A DNA stretch of 64,000 nt, from contig JBPOJF010000006.1 of assembly GCA_052033915.1 (NCBI GenBank), forward strand, positions 124,001 to 188,000, in the 5' to 3' direction. The stretch is from CALMZY01 sp052033915. Its GTDB lineage: Bacteria; Verrucomicrobiota; Kiritimatiellia; CAIQIC01; JAGNIJ01. Positions 25,709-34,564 of the stretch are shown here, piece after piece. Position 1 is the stretch's first letter. The number at the start of each line of letters is the position of its first letter. The position numbers and the translations under genes were made by a program. The notes beneath the pieces were generated by a model. That model was not told the origin of the DNA. It did no database searches and worked only from the letters and a program-made list of their open reading frames with translations.

Positions 25709-26164
25709 CTACTCCGCCACAAGCGTGACGATCAGCGTCCCGCCGCCATGAGAGATGCCGCCGAGAATCACCGGCACTCCGCTCTTCATGCCGACGGTCG
25801 TGTTAAGAACCAACTCATCCCCCCGGAACCACTGCACGGTCGTGCGAATCTTGTCGTCCCTGGAGCCGGACGCCGCCATACGGAGCCGGAAACCGTGGCC
25901 CAGATCAATCGTCGATTGACCCGGAAGATTCAACAGCGCGGAACCTTCCCCATAATGCCGGTAATACTCGAACCCGAAAATACGGCGCAGCTTGTACTCG
26001 ACCTTGTCCAGGCGCGAATCCAGGGGCGCGGGATCGTTGGACGCAAGAATCAGAGTAGCCTGGATACTCACCGGCTCCGCAGACGACATCGCGGCCGCGG
26101 TCAGCAGACAGGCGAGACCCAGAACGACGGTCACAAACATCCGGCTTGTCTCATGAACCCGCAT
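25709..26164 (-). CDS. secreted hypothetical protein of the ECF sigma operon
   Basis: 151 residues. A signal peptide (about residues 9-30, ending ...SSAEP) precedes a small beta-rich domain (YYRHYGEGSALLNLPGQ, LGHGFRLRMA, LVLNTTVGMKSGVPVILGG). It starts two bases after the anti-sigma stop. Its place after sigma and anti-sigma suggests a sensor or target protein in the envelope (inference). No family was recognised. Confidence 0.75.
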   Translation of the reverse strand: MRVHETSRMFVTVVLGLACLLTAAAMSSAEPVSIQATLILASNDPAPLDSRLDKVEYKLRRIFGFEYYRHYGEGSALLNLPGQSTIDLGHGFRLRMAASGSRDDKIRTTVQWFRGDELVLNTTVGMKSGVPVILGGISHGGGTLIVTLVAE

Positions 26165-26165
26165 A

Positions 26166-26654
26166 TCAGCCTTTCCTGCCGTTCGCTTCGACCACCCAGA
26201 TCACAGTCCATCCCGACTCTGAATCCTCGTACACCATCGGCATGGCATCAGGCAAGCCGGTTTCCACGAACTCGACCTGCGTGCCGCCGGCGCGAACCTC
26301 GCTCAAACCGCCCTTTCGCCCGCCCAGGAACAGACCGGCGCCCAGAACCATGACCAACAGCGTCGCCGCCGCCCAGCGCAGAGTCGCGCCGGCAACCCAA
26401 GACTCCTCCGCCTGGGATCGCACCTCCTGCTCCCGGCGAATCGCACGCCGCACGTCCGCCCAAGCCGCATCCGCCGACTTCAAGCCGGGAACCCGCCTGT
26501 CCCTCAACCCGGCGCCGACCGCGATCCAGTCCTCGCGGGCCTTCAAGCAGGCCGGGCACTTGTCCAGATGTTCGTGAAGCCGGGCCGCGCGACGGGCCGT
26601 CAGTTCGCCGTCCAGGTCCAGGCTGATCCACTTCCGGGCTTTTTCACAGTTCAT
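26166..26654 (-). CDS. membrane anti-sigma factor with zinc-finger (zf-HC2-like)
   Basis: 162 residues from ATG 26654, overlapping the sigma stop (ATGA). The cytoplasmic N-terminus has the anti-sigma zinc motif HEHLDKCPAC (HxxxCxxC type) and CEKARKWISLDLDGEL. One transmembrane helix lies at about residues 90-108 (ATLLVMVLGAGLFLGG), with a short outer part of about 50 residues. It should hold the adjacent ECF sigma factor inactive until an envelope signal arrives. Confidence 0.88.
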   Translation of the reverse strand: MNCEKARKWISLDLDGELTARRAARLHEHLDKCPACLKAREDWIAVGAGLRDRRVPGLKSADAAWADVRRAIRREQEVRSQAEESWVAGATLRWAAATLLVMVLGAGLFLGGRKGGLSEVRAGGTQVEFVETGLPDAMPMVYEDSESGWTVIWVVEANGRKG

Positions 26655-27307
26655 CGCAACTCTCCCAGCATCTCCTGCATCTTCCTGCGCGCGTAGAAAA
26701 TCCGGGACATGACCGTGCCCTTCCGGCACCGCGTAATCCTCGCGATCTCCTCGTACGACAGCCCGTCCACCTCGCGCAGGATCAGGGCCGTTCGATGATC
26801 GGGCGACAAGGACTTGAGCGAATTCTCGAAGACCTCGCGAATCTCGGACTGCGCCAGCTCCCGATCTGGCCGCGGATTCCGGCTCGCCGCGCGCTCGAGG
26901 TCCGGATGGACGGCCGGTTCCACGCCGTCCACAAGCGAGTCCTCGCGAAGGCGCGCCTTGCGGCGCAGGAAATCGAGGCTCGTATTACAGGCCACCCGGT
27001 ACACCCAGGTAAAGAACCTCGCATCCGCCTTGAAACTGCCCAGCTTGTTCCAGACCTTGACCCATGTCTGCTGGGCCAGTTCCGCGGCATCATCCGCGTT
27101 ATTCACCATCCCGTAGGCCAGGTTGTATATGCGTGGATGGTACATTTTCACCAGTTCCCCGAACGATTCCTCGTCCCCCGCGCGCGCCTTATTGACCAAA
27201 CGCTCCACGGCAGACGTGTCCGCCGCGCGGTCTTCCAAAGAATGAGACGGGTCCGGCAACGCTCTATTCACGTCGGCAGAGTAATCCCATCGTTTTTCCC
27301 TGTCCAC
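26651..27307 (-). CDS. ECF sigma-70 family RNA polymerase sigma factor
   Basis: 218 residues from a GTG start. Region 2 is ESFGELVKMYHPRIYNLAYG with DDAAELAQQTWVKVW and FFTWVYRVACNTSLDFLRR. Region 4 is LSPDHRTALILREVDGLSYE followed by EIARITRCRKGTVMSRIFYA. RpoE-like layout with no region 3. It is the first gene of a sigma/anti-sigma/secreted-protein operon. CGATTT-C-AAATCG at 27318-27330, just before the start, may be an operator. Confidence 0.93.
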   Translation of the reverse strand: MDREKRWDYSADVNRALPDPSHSLEDRAADTSAVERLVNKARAGDEESFGELVKMYHPRIYNLAYGMVNNADDAAELAQQTWVKVWNKLGSFKADARFFTWVYRVACNTSLDFLRRKARLREDSLVDGVEPAVHPDLERAASRNPRPDRELAQSEIREVFENSLKSLSPDHRTALILREVDGLSYEEIARITRCRKGTVMSRIFYARRKMQEMLGELR

Positions 27308-27416
27308 AGAGTAGTCTCGATTTCAAATCGCATCGGCCCAAGCGAACCGTGTAGCGCCCGCCGTCCTCGGCGGAACTGGGACGCGCGACTCTACACCGCA
27401 GAGCAGGTTGGAACCC

Positions 27417-28337
27417 TTACTCGCCCGCCGGGCGGCGGGCCGTCCATCCGTAACCCTTGTAGTCCCACTCCACCTCGTTGCCGCGGAGCGTGACCACGCC
27501 GAAGCCTTCCTTCGTCCCAAACCAGTCGCCGCGCCACCACCTGCCGCAGACCGCACCGCCCGTGATGAACATGATGCCGCGCGTGCGGATCAGTTCGTGG
27601 ATATGGGTGTGCCCCTGAAGAACCAGGATCAGGTTATGATTTCTGAACAGGCGAAGCGTTTCCGGACCGTTCACGATGATGCGGTTCTTCGGCGCGTTCG
27701 CGAGCCCGCCCTCGGTATCCTGGTAGAAGGTCGTCAGGAACGGTATGTGCGTAACCAGCACGATGGGCGTCTTCGGGTCCACCTTCCGGAGATCCGCCTT
27801 CAGCCACTCCAACTGTTCCGGGACAATGCGCCCCTCGTATTTCAGGTTTCCGCCGATCACCCGGATCGAATCCAACAGGATAAAGTGATAGCCGTTCGTG
27901 TCGAACGAGCGATACGTTTCCTCCACATCGAGTTTCTCGCGGAACACGGCGCGCGGGTCCGCGGTCGGCGTCGTTCCATCCTCCGGGATGGCGGCCGTCA
28001 GGTCGTGATTCCCGATGGCCGCCCACACGGGCGCCCGGATCTGCTGCTGCATGGCAAGATACGCGTCCCAGCGCGGCTCGACGGCGGCGGCCGACGACTG
28101 GAATCCGTCGGTGACGAGATCGCCGCCGACAACCACCAGGTCGGGCGTCTCTTCGTTGATCGCCGCCGCGGCCTGCGCGAGGGCCGCCGGCGTCTCCCAT
28201 TCCGTCCTCGCGTGGAGATCGGTCATGAAGACGAACCGGAGTGACGGCTCGTTCGTCTCAGCGCCCTGCCCCGCGGCGCCCACGGCCGGAAGGCCCGCCA
28301 GCAGGAGCATCGCGAGAATTTTTGAGAAAGGGGTCAT
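27417..28337 (-). CDS. secreted calcineurin-like metallophosphoesterase
   Basis: 306 residues. A signal peptide (about 1-22) exports it. The metallophosphoesterase ligand series is complete: TDLHA (DxH), GGDLVTDG (GDxxD-like), IGNHD (GNHD), VTHIPF (H) and QGHTHIHE (GHTH). It binds two metal ions and hydrolyses a phosphoester, possibly a nucleotide or phospholipid in the periplasm. A 100-base gap separates it from malQ upstream, so it may be read from its own or the malQ promoter. Confidence 0.9.
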   Translation of the reverse strand: MTPFSKILAMLLLAGLPAVGAAGQGAETNEPSLRFVFMTDLHARTEWETPAALAQAAAAINEETPDLVVVGGDLVTDGFQSSAAAVEPRWDAYLAMQQQIRAPVWAAIGNHDLTAAIPEDGTTPTADPRAVFREKLDVEETYRSFDTNGYHFILLDSIRVIGGNLKYEGRIVPEQLEWLKADLRKVDPKTPIVLVTHIPFLTTFYQDTEGGLANAPKNRIIVNGPETLRLFRNHNLILVLQGHTHIHELIRTRGIMFITGGAVCGRWWRGDWFGTKEGFGVVTLRGNEVEWDYKGYGWTARRPAGE

Positions 28338-28436
28338 CAGGGTTTCCTTCCATCATAGCGCCGGACGGCGGCAAGCGCAATCAGCCCGAGAAGAGAAGCC
28401 GTCCACATCTGCTGATTGAGAGGCTCGATACGCAGA

Positions 28437-29966
28437 CTACCGCGCCCGGCCGGTCTCTTCCGCCAGTTTGCGAAGGCGTTGCTTGATCTCCGGCGTGAGC
28501 TGGTTCCACGTGAACCGCCAGCGCCAGTTGCCGCCGGTTGTGCCGGGCACGTTCATGCGCGCCTCGGAGCCCAGGCCGAGAATATCCTGAAGCGGAATGA
28601 CCGCCGTGTTGGCCTTCGACCTCAGGGCGACACGGATCATGTCCCAGTGAATTTCCTTCCCGTCGGTCTTCACGTAGTCCAGAACCCTCTTGCGCTCCTT
28701 TTCGATCTCCTCCCCGGAGCGCGTGTTGCCGCTCCCCGGCTCGGCGTGGAACCAGCCCACCGTCGTATCGTTATCGTGCGTGCCCGTGTACACCACGCAG
28801 TTCGGCGGATAGGATTCGGGCCGGTTCGTGTCCGCCGGGTTGTCGTTGCCGAACCCAAACTGAAGGATGCGCATTCCGGGGAACTGAAAATCGTCCCTCA
28901 GCTTTTCCACTTCCGGGGTGATAACCCCGAGATCCTCGGCGATGATCGGCAGGCGTCCGAGCTGCCGATTCAGGGCCTCGAACAGGTCCGCGTTCGGACC
29001 TTTGACCCATTGGCCGTTGATCGCCGTCGTCTCGTTGCCGGGAATTTCCCAATACGCCTCGAACCCTCGGAAATGGTCAATGCGCACAATGTCCACCACC
29101 TCGAAGATCTTGCGAAGCCTCGCGACCCACCACGCGTAATCCGTCTGCTTGTGGACGTCCCAACGATACAGAGGGTTCCCCCACAGTTGCCCCGTCGCGC
29201 TGAAGTAATCCGGCGGCACGCCCGCGACCACCGTCGGGTTTCCGCGCTCATCGAGATGGAAGAGTTCCGGGTGCGACCAGACATCCGCGCTGTCGTGCGC
29301 GACAAAAATCGGGATATCGCCGATGATCCGGATCTTGCGGGCGCGACAGTAGTCCGCGAGCCGTTTCCACTGGTTGAAGAAAAGGAACTGGGAGATTTTT
29401 TCATGACGGATCGCCGTCTTGAACCTTCGTTGCGCCGCGTGCAAAGCCGCCGGCTCGCGACGAACCCATTCCTTCTCCCACGAAGGCCAGGGTTTCAGTT
29501 TGTGCGCGATTTTCAGCGCGGAAAACAGCGCGTAGTCCTCCAGCCAGTCCGCATTTCCGGCGCAGAACTCCTCGAACGCCTGTTTCATCGACGCCGAGGC
29601 CCGGCGTTCGAACGAGCGGCAGACGGAACGCAACACGGCCGTGCGGACCGTGATCACCGGTCCAAAATCCACGGCCTGATCCGGAAACCGGGGGAACGCG
29701 CTCAGCCGTCCGCGGGAAAGGAGTCCGTCCTCGACCAATTGATCGAAACTGATGAGAAGCTTGTTGCCCGCAAACGTGGAGAAGGATTGATACGGCGAAT
29801 CGCCGTAGCCGGTCGGGCCCAGCGGCAACATCTGCCACAGACACTGGCCCATCTCCTGCAACGCATCGGCAAACCGATAAGCCGCCGGCCCAAGTTCCCC
29901 CACTCCATACCGGCCCGGCAACGACGTCGGATGCAGCAAAACACCGCTTTCCCTCTTAAAAGTCAT
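28437..29966 (-). CDS. malQ: 4-alpha-glucanotransferase (amylomaltase)
   Basis: 509 residues, GH77 family. RESGVLLHPTSLPGRYGVGE at the N-terminus, QMLPLGPTGYGDSPYQ, VRIDHFRGFEAYWEIP with the nucleophile Asp, PIIAEDLGVITPEVE with the acid/base Glu, and YTGTHDNDTTVGWF with the third acidic residue. It rearranges maltodextrins and takes part in glycogen turnover. A LacI-type palindrome sits at the expected transcription start. Confidence 0.96.
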   Translation of the reverse strand: MTFKRESGVLLHPTSLPGRYGVGELGPAAYRFADALQEMGQCLWQMLPLGPTGYGDSPYQSFSTFAGNKLLISFDQLVEDGLLSRGRLSAFPRFPDQAVDFGPVITVRTAVLRSVCRSFERRASASMKQAFEEFCAGNADWLEDYALFSALKIAHKLKPWPSWEKEWVRREPAALHAAQRRFKTAIRHEKISQFLFFNQWKRLADYCRARKIRIIGDIPIFVAHDSADVWSHPELFHLDERGNPTVVAGVPPDYFSATGQLWGNPLYRWDVHKQTDYAWWVARLRKIFEVVDIVRIDHFRGFEAYWEIPGNETTAINGQWVKGPNADLFEALNRQLGRLPIIAEDLGVITPEVEKLRDDFQFPGMRILQFGFGNDNPADTNRPESYPPNCVVYTGTHDNDTTVGWFHAEPGSGNTRSGEEIEKERKRVLDYVKTDGKEIHWDMIRVALRSKANTAVIPLQDILGLGSEARMNVPGTTGGNWRWRFTWNQLTPEIKQRLRKLAEETGRAR

Positions 29967-29979
29967 GGAACAGGCTCCG

Positions 29980-29995
29980 ATTAAAGCGTTTTAAT
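29980..29995. promoter_or_regulatory. candidate LacI-type operator before malQ
   Basis: Perfect inverted repeat ATTAAA-GCGT-TTTAAT with a central CG. It lies 14-29 bases upstream of the malQ start and just downstream of a candidate -10 element, where a repressor would block transcription. Confidence 0.5.
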
Positions 29996-30002
29996 GGCAG
30001 TA

Positions 30003-30031
30003 CAAATACCGTTAAGGGTGTGAAAAGTCCA
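30003..30031 (-). promoter_or_regulatory. candidate malQ promoter
   Basis: On the minus strand: TGGACT, 17-base spacer, TATTTG. The predicted start of transcription would fall at the edge of the palindrome at 29980-29995. Confidence 0.4.
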
Positions 30032-30090
30032 TAGATATCCGAAATGGCCCTATTGTGAGACCCGGAATGGAAACCGCGCGTACCGGAATC

Positions 30091-30585
30091 CTATCCTTTG
30101 AAAACCAGGTATTTCCGGCACACATAGTTGATCAATACCGAAGCCGCCATATTGGCCGCGTACGCCGCCGTTGTGGTTATGCCGAAGAACTTGATGACAA
30201 ACCAGCCCAGAAACGTACCGAGCACGAAACTGACGATCGACACCGCGTAGAACAGCGTGATCTCGACCCACTTCCTGTATCGGCCCGGCTCGAACACCCA
30301 GAAGATGTTGACGATGTAGGCCGTGAAGTTTGAGAACAGGAACGTGATCGCCTTGTTCAGGAGATAGCGGTGGGACCGGGTCAGTTCGTCAACCGCCGTG
30401 ACCGGGAGGTTCAGGAGTTTGACCACCGCGTCATCCGCGGTCAACGCCGGGAACACCTTCCAGGAAAGGAAGTAGAAGACCCCGATATCCACCACCGTGG
30501 CCAGACCGCCGGCCAGGCCGTACTTGATGAACTGAATGACCGGGTGCGCTTCGCGCTGCAAGAACTGCTTCAGGATATGCTTCAT
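30091..30585 (-). CDS. GtrA-family membrane protein
   Basis: 164 residues with four hydrophobic segments: QFIKYGLAGGLATVVDIGVF at the start, LLNKAITFLFSNFTAYIVNIFWVF in the middle and AANMAASVLINYVCRKYLVF at the end, as in GtrA-like proteins that help move polyprenyl-phosphate sugars. The start overlaps the stop of the GreA-like gene (ATGA). The role is not specific; it may work with the polyprenol-phosphate GT at 18.3 kb. Confidence 0.85.
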   Translation of the reverse strand: MKHILKQFLQREAHPVIQFIKYGLAGGLATVVDIGVFYFLSWKVFPALTADDAVVKLLNLPVTAVDELTRSHRYLLNKAITFLFSNFTAYIVNIFWVFEPGRYRKWVEITLFYAVSIVSFVLGTFLGWFVIKFFGITTTAAYAANMAASVLINYVCRKYLVFKG

Positions 30586-32750
30586 GGGCCGTCGATCCAG
30601 TTCCGGACCTCATCGGACAAGCCCCTCACTTCGACAATCGTGCAGGTCGCGTCGCCGGACTCCGTCGGCACGAGCACCGTATCCCCCGCCTTATGCCCGT
30701 CAAGAGCCTTGGCCATGCGCGTCGCGCAGGAGATGATCCCGAGCGCCTCATCCTTGTCCCACTCGCCGAGAATGAAGTACGACTCCTCGCGGCCATCCTC
30801 GTAGCGAAGCTTTACGCCCGTCGCCATCCCGACGCCGTCATGAGGGAATCCCTGAAAATCCGTCGGCTTCACCTCGCGAAGCAGGTCTTCGATCTCCCCG
30901 CGCCGCCGCAACAGGACACCCTGCATTTCCTTCGCCGCCTTGAACTCATGATTCTCGCTCAAGTCGCCGTAGCTGCGCGCGACAGCGATTTCCTCGCTGT
31001 TCCGGGGGATATCCACCTTGATCAATTGATCGAGATACTGTTGTCGTTCCGTGTAGCTGCGGTTCGACGTGTACAGGACCTTCGGCGCGGGCGTCGCCGT
31101 CGAAGCGCCCCCGTCCGCCAGCACATCCTGCAATTCCGGCCGGAGTTTGACGACCGTGGCAAGCACCGAGCGCCGGTCCACCGTCTCCCAGCCGGGCGAA
31201 TCCTTCAGCTTGAGCATGAACTCGCGGCGCTGCGCGTCCCTCATCGCATCCAGGACGGGCTTCAGCCACTCGGCCTGTTCGAAGCGCCCCCGCAACAGGT
31301 TCTTCGCTTTCAGCCTTACCCCGCTGTAATCCTGTTCCAGTTCGGACAGGACCAGGAACCCGAGCGCGGGCAGAGAACCGGGAACCCACACCTCAAACTT
31401 GTCCATGTTGCGCGTCAACCAGCAGAGGAGTTCCACCTCCGCCGTCTGAGAGACCATCGCATCGCGCGCCAGGTCGGCCGCCCGGGCCTCGAAGCCCAGG
31501 GCGAGCAACAACGTCATCGCCTCATTCAGGGCGGTCAGATCCACTTTCTTCAGGACGGAGAACAGAAACTCGACAGTCCGATCCCTGTCATGATCGAGAA
31601 GGAATTGGAGGAACGGGCCCACGCAGCGCGCCGGCAGCGCCCGGACCGTTCGGATAAAGAGGTCCTCGCGAAAGAACCGCTCCGCGAACCTCGCCGCGTC
31701 CACCTGGTCGGCCGCCACGTTCAGGGATCGGGCCAGCATGACCGAGCGCGCGACCCTTTCCGGATTCGCCAGGCCGGCCCCTTTGATCACAAACGCCAGC
31801 CGGTCGCCCGCGATCCGGCGCAGGCTATCCTCCTGCGGCGCAGCCCCCTCGCGGACAAGCTCATCGAGGAGAGCGAGCACCGTATCCATATCCCGCTGCT
31901 TCGCCAGCGCGTCAAACCACTCCTGATCGTAATTCTTCTCCTTTTGCAGGAGACGGATCGGCTCGGTGCGCCGGGTCGGGATATGCGCCAGCGGATCCTT
32001 CTTCAATCCGCGCCGGGCCCCCTCCCAGAACTCCTTCCAGCCCGCCTCAGCCACCAGCCTCGGCGAAAGCGTCGCTTGCAACTGCGCCGCCGTCAACGGC
32101 CCATAGCTTCGAAGACACATCCGAACGATCTCGGCCGGATTATTTTTCGCCAACTCGCGCATCGGGCCGGGCTCCCGATGCAGGCGCGCGAGGACATGAT
32201 CTTCCGTTATCAGTTGCAGGACTTCCGCCGCATACGCCAGAGACAGCGCATGTCCCGGTTTTTTTTCGAAATCGATCTGCACGCGCCCGTAGAACCCGTC
32301 CGCCTTCCTGACCACGCCGAACCCCCACGTCTTGTCGAGACACAGCGTTCCCGGGTTCAGCGCCATCAGCAGTTCAAGCCGCCGCACACACTCGACCGGC
32401 TCCAGCTCTCCGAACCCGACATGCTCCACGAACGACTTGCGTTCCGCGTCGGACTTCAGCGCGCGCTGGGCGATGGACTTCCATTTCGCGCGCATGGCGG
32501 AAGTCGCCGGGTGCCAGGTCACACGGACCTTCAGCGTAGAGAGGAGCGCATGCGCATCTTTTCGCTCGATGAGCGTATCGCAAAGAAGTTCAGCCCACGA
32601 ATCCGCCGTATCGGCATTCCCCTCCTCCCGGACGGAAACCAGGAAAGCAATGACTTCATCGGCAGGCACAGGCACAAGCTCCAGTTGAGCCAGAAGCCAT
32701 TCCTCGCCGCGCGCGTTTCGTTCGACGGATGGAGATACAGGATTGTCCAT
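30582..32750 (-). CDS. greA: GreA-type transcription elongation factor with long N-terminal extension
   Basis: 722 residues; ordinary GreA has about 158. The GreA part is at the C-terminus: coiled-coil finger with ARSYGDLSENHEFKAAKEMQ near residues 595-615 carrying the acidic tip residues, and the FKBP-like end (GVKLRYEDGREESYFILGEW, MAKALDGHKAGDTVLVP). The first 550 residues are helical. The WGFGVV and FEKKPGH pieces near 140-165 suggest a small beta module. Chlamydial GreA is also about 715 residues with such an extension, so this is probably the cell's GreA and a PVC trait. Confidence 0.87.
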   Translation of the reverse strand: MDNPVSPSVERNARGEEWLLAQLELVPVPADEVIAFLVSVREEGNADTADSWAELLCDTLIERKDAHALLSTLKVRVTWHPATSAMRAKWKSIAQRALKSDAERKSFVEHVGFGELEPVECVRRLELLMALNPGTLCLDKTWGFGVVRKADGFYGRVQIDFEKKPGHALSLAYAAEVLQLITEDHVLARLHREPGPMRELAKNNPAEIVRMCLRSYGPLTAAQLQATLSPRLVAEAGWKEFWEGARRGLKKDPLAHIPTRRTEPIRLLQKEKNYDQEWFDALAKQRDMDTVLALLDELVREGAAPQEDSLRRIAGDRLAFVIKGAGLANPERVARSVMLARSLNVAADQVDAARFAERFFREDLFIRTVRALPARCVGPFLQFLLDHDRDRTVEFLFSVLKKVDLTALNEAMTLLLALGFEARAADLARDAMVSQTAEVELLCWLTRNMDKFEVWVPGSLPALGFLVLSELEQDYSGVRLKAKNLLRGRFEQAEWLKPVLDAMRDAQRREFMLKLKDSPGWETVDRRSVLATVVKLRPELQDVLADGGASTATPAPKVLYTSNRSYTERQQYLDQLIKVDIPRNSEEIAVARSYGDLSENHEFKAAKEMQGVLLRRRGEIEDLLREVKPTDFQGFPHDGVGMATGVKLRYEDGREESYFILGEWDKDEALGIISCATRMAKALDGHKAGDTVLVPTESGDATCTIVEVRGLSDEVRNWIDGP

Positions 32751-33057
32751 GAGTCATTTCTGTAAAAGAGTGCATCAAGAAAACATAAGCGCCGCCAAGA
32801 TGCAAGAACCGAGACAAACCGGATCGGGGAATAAAGACAATGGACCCTGTTCATTTCGCGTATCCAGTGAGAGGCAAAAAAACACTGACTTGGGACCGGC
32901 CCCAGTTCGGACATAAGAAAAAGGCCGCAGAACCGCATATTTCGTGGACCCGTTCCCGAGGTCAAAAAAAACAGCAAAAAATACTTTACATCTACGTGGG
33001 ATTACCTAGTATGACTTCCATCCTGTAGCACAGTATACCTAGGAAAGGTTGTTAAAC
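32751..33057. other. 307-base intergenic region, AT-richer, divergent promoters
   Basis: This gap separates the GreA-like gene (minus) from the surface-protein pair (plus). It has several A-tracts and is visibly richer in A/T than its surroundings. It holds a candidate plus-strand promoter at 32985-33012 and the ribosome-binding site AGGAAAGG at 33041-33048. I saw no reading frame or RNA fold that I would defend. Confidence 0.6.
32985..33012 (+). promoter_or_regulatory. candidate promoter of the surface-protein pair
   Basis: TTTACA at 32985-32990, 16-base spacer, TAGTAT at 33007-33012, 46 bases before the gene start. Confidence 0.5.
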
Positions 33058-33834
33058 ATGAAGTACGGCTCCAAATCGAAGATACTCCTTGCAACAATCG
33101 TTTGTGCGACCGTGGCAGCAACCTCCTTTGCCCAGACCGGCGAAGTTTATTCCGTTAACGTAGTCGGCTTCCAGAAAGTCACCGTACCGCCGACCGGCGG
33201 ACTGGCGCTCTGCAGCACCCCCTTTGAAGCGAATGTGCCCACCCTCGACAATTTGCTTGGCACGAATGGCGTTGCGGCGTTCACGCTGGCCACGGCAGAC
33301 AACTGCTATATGTTTGACAAGTACACCCAGCTATATCGGATGTACTGGCTCTTCTCACACTCGAATCCGGCATTGAACCGCCACTGGAGAAGTCCGACGG
33401 GCTTGGCGTCGAATGACCATATTCGTCCGGGTGAGGGCTTCTGGTATCTAAACAGAGCCTCCAATAATGTGACATTAGTTCTGGCCGGAGATGTCGTGGA
33501 TGTCGGCGCTGTGACCAATGTCATTGTGCCGGGTCTTCAGATGTTGTCATATCCATTCAGCATCTCAAGAAGAATGCTTGACTTGGATTTGACAAACGGC
33601 GTTTCCGGTATGACCATGGCAACCGCTGACAACATCATGACGTATACCCCAAGCAACCAAAGGTTCACTATATACTGGCTGTTTTCACACACAAATCCCG
33701 CCTACAATAGGAAATGGCGTAGCCCGAACGGGATCGCATCAAACGATTTTATCCAGCCTGGCCAGGGTTTCTGGTACCTCAGCCGTTCGACCACGACCAA
33801 TCTTTGGGTTGAAGTCAAGCCATACACACTGTAG
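33058..33834 (+). CDS. secreted protein with internal duplication (TIGR02597-like)
   Basis: 258 residues. Start ATG 33058 has AGGAAAGG nine bases upstream. Signal peptide to about residue 26 (...ATSFAQ). The mature part starts VYSVNVVGFQKVTVPP, recalling the Verrucomicrobia TIGR02597 family. The body contains two copies of one module: ATADNCYMFD...YWLFSHSNPALNRHWRSP and ATADNIMTYT...YWLFSHTNPAYNRKWRSP, ending GEGFWYLNR and GQGFWYLSR. Codon use is more AT-rich than neighbouring genes. It probably forms an operon with the PEP-CTERM gene 38 bases downstream. Surface or matrix function is inferred. Confidence 0.78.
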   Translation: MKYGSKSKILLATIVCATVAATSFAQTGEVYSVNVVGFQKVTVPPTGGLALCSTPFEANVPTLDNLLGTNGVAAFTLATADNCYMFDKYTQLYRMYWLFSHSNPALNRHWRSPTGLASNDHIRPGEGFWYLNRASNNVTLVLAGDVVDVGAVTNVIVPGLQMLSYPFSISRRMLDLDLTNGVSGMTMATADNIMTYTPSNQRFTIYWLFSHTNPAYNRKWRSPNGIASNDFIQPGQGFWYLSRSTTTNLWVEVKPYTL

Positions 33835-33872
33835 TGGAGCGTAAAAGTAATAGTAACAGGAAAGGATCAGAG

Positions 33873-34460
33873 ATGAAGAAGTTGCTCACAGCGTTAGTTA
33901 GTGTGATGATTCTGGCGTCTGCTGTTCATGCGGATTTATACTGGATGAACAGTCTCGCCATCAACGACCAGAACGGCGTAGCGTTGGCGGCGGATGAATC
34001 GGATTACACGATTGGTTGCTTTGCCCAATTGATCTATTGCGGCGCGAACAACAGCATCGATTTCTTCAGCGTTGTGGGCTCGGGCGTTACGGGCGATGAT
34101 GTTGTGATGGCGACGATGTTTGCAGGCCAGAACGAGCCGTTCTTCTCGGATGGCTTCTTCCCCGCACAAAGTGTACCTGCGGTCACTGGCCCCAACCCGG
34201 ACGGCATCTACTATGTGCGCGTGTATAATGCTCCCAATGCGAACTTCGCGCAGGGGAACAGCGCTCCGATCCCGACGACTGCAACGCACTATTTCGAGTC
34301 GGCCACGTACAATTATACGCACAGCGGCACAACTCCTAACACCTTCGACTTCGCGCCCGATGGCGGGCAGACGATGAACCTCATTCCGGAGCCGGCGATG
34401 CTGGGTCTTGGTGTGATCGGTTTGATCAGCTTGCGGCTGTTTGCTCGTAAGCGCAAATAG
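33873..34460 (+). CDS. PEP-CTERM sorting-signal protein
   Basis: 195 residues from ATG 33873, with AGGAAAGG upstream as in the preceding gene. N-terminal signal peptide (about 1-20, SAVHA). The C-terminus carries the tripartite exosortase sorting signal: IPEPAML, a hydrophobic helix and RKRK. Such proteins are cut by an exosortase and delivered to the surface or extracellular matrix. The middle is a non-descript beta-rich domain. No exosortase gene is in the window. A strong terminator follows. Confidence 0.85.
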   Translation: MKKLLTALVSVMILASAVHADLYWMNSLAINDQNGVALAADESDYTIGCFAQLIYCGANNSIDFFSVVGSGVTGDDVVMATMFAGQNEPFFSDGFFPAQSVPAVTGPNPDGIYYVRVYNAPNANFAQGNSAPIPTTATHYFESATYNYTHSGTTPNTFDFAPDGGQTMNLIPEPAMLGLGVIGLISLRLFARKRK

Positions 34461-34474
34461 TTCTTAGCTTCCTC

Positions 34475-34508
34475 AAAAACGCCCCGACTCCGGTCGGGGC
34501 GTTTTTTT
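34475..34508 (+). terminator. rho-independent terminator
   Basis: Stem GCCCCGAC (34481-34488), loop TCCG, GTCGGGGC (34493-34500), extended by AAAAAC/GTTTTT, followed by seven T residues. It ends the surface-protein operon. Confidence 0.95.
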
Positions 34509-34564
34509 GTCCCTCCATCTCTTTTTGTATTCCCTGTCCCCACCCCCCGCCTATAGTGTTCCGT

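Noticed and set aside
30693..32765. 690-codon frame opposite the GreA-like gene
   Set aside because: No recognisable motifs; the minus strand carries the real GreA domain and couples to gtrA.
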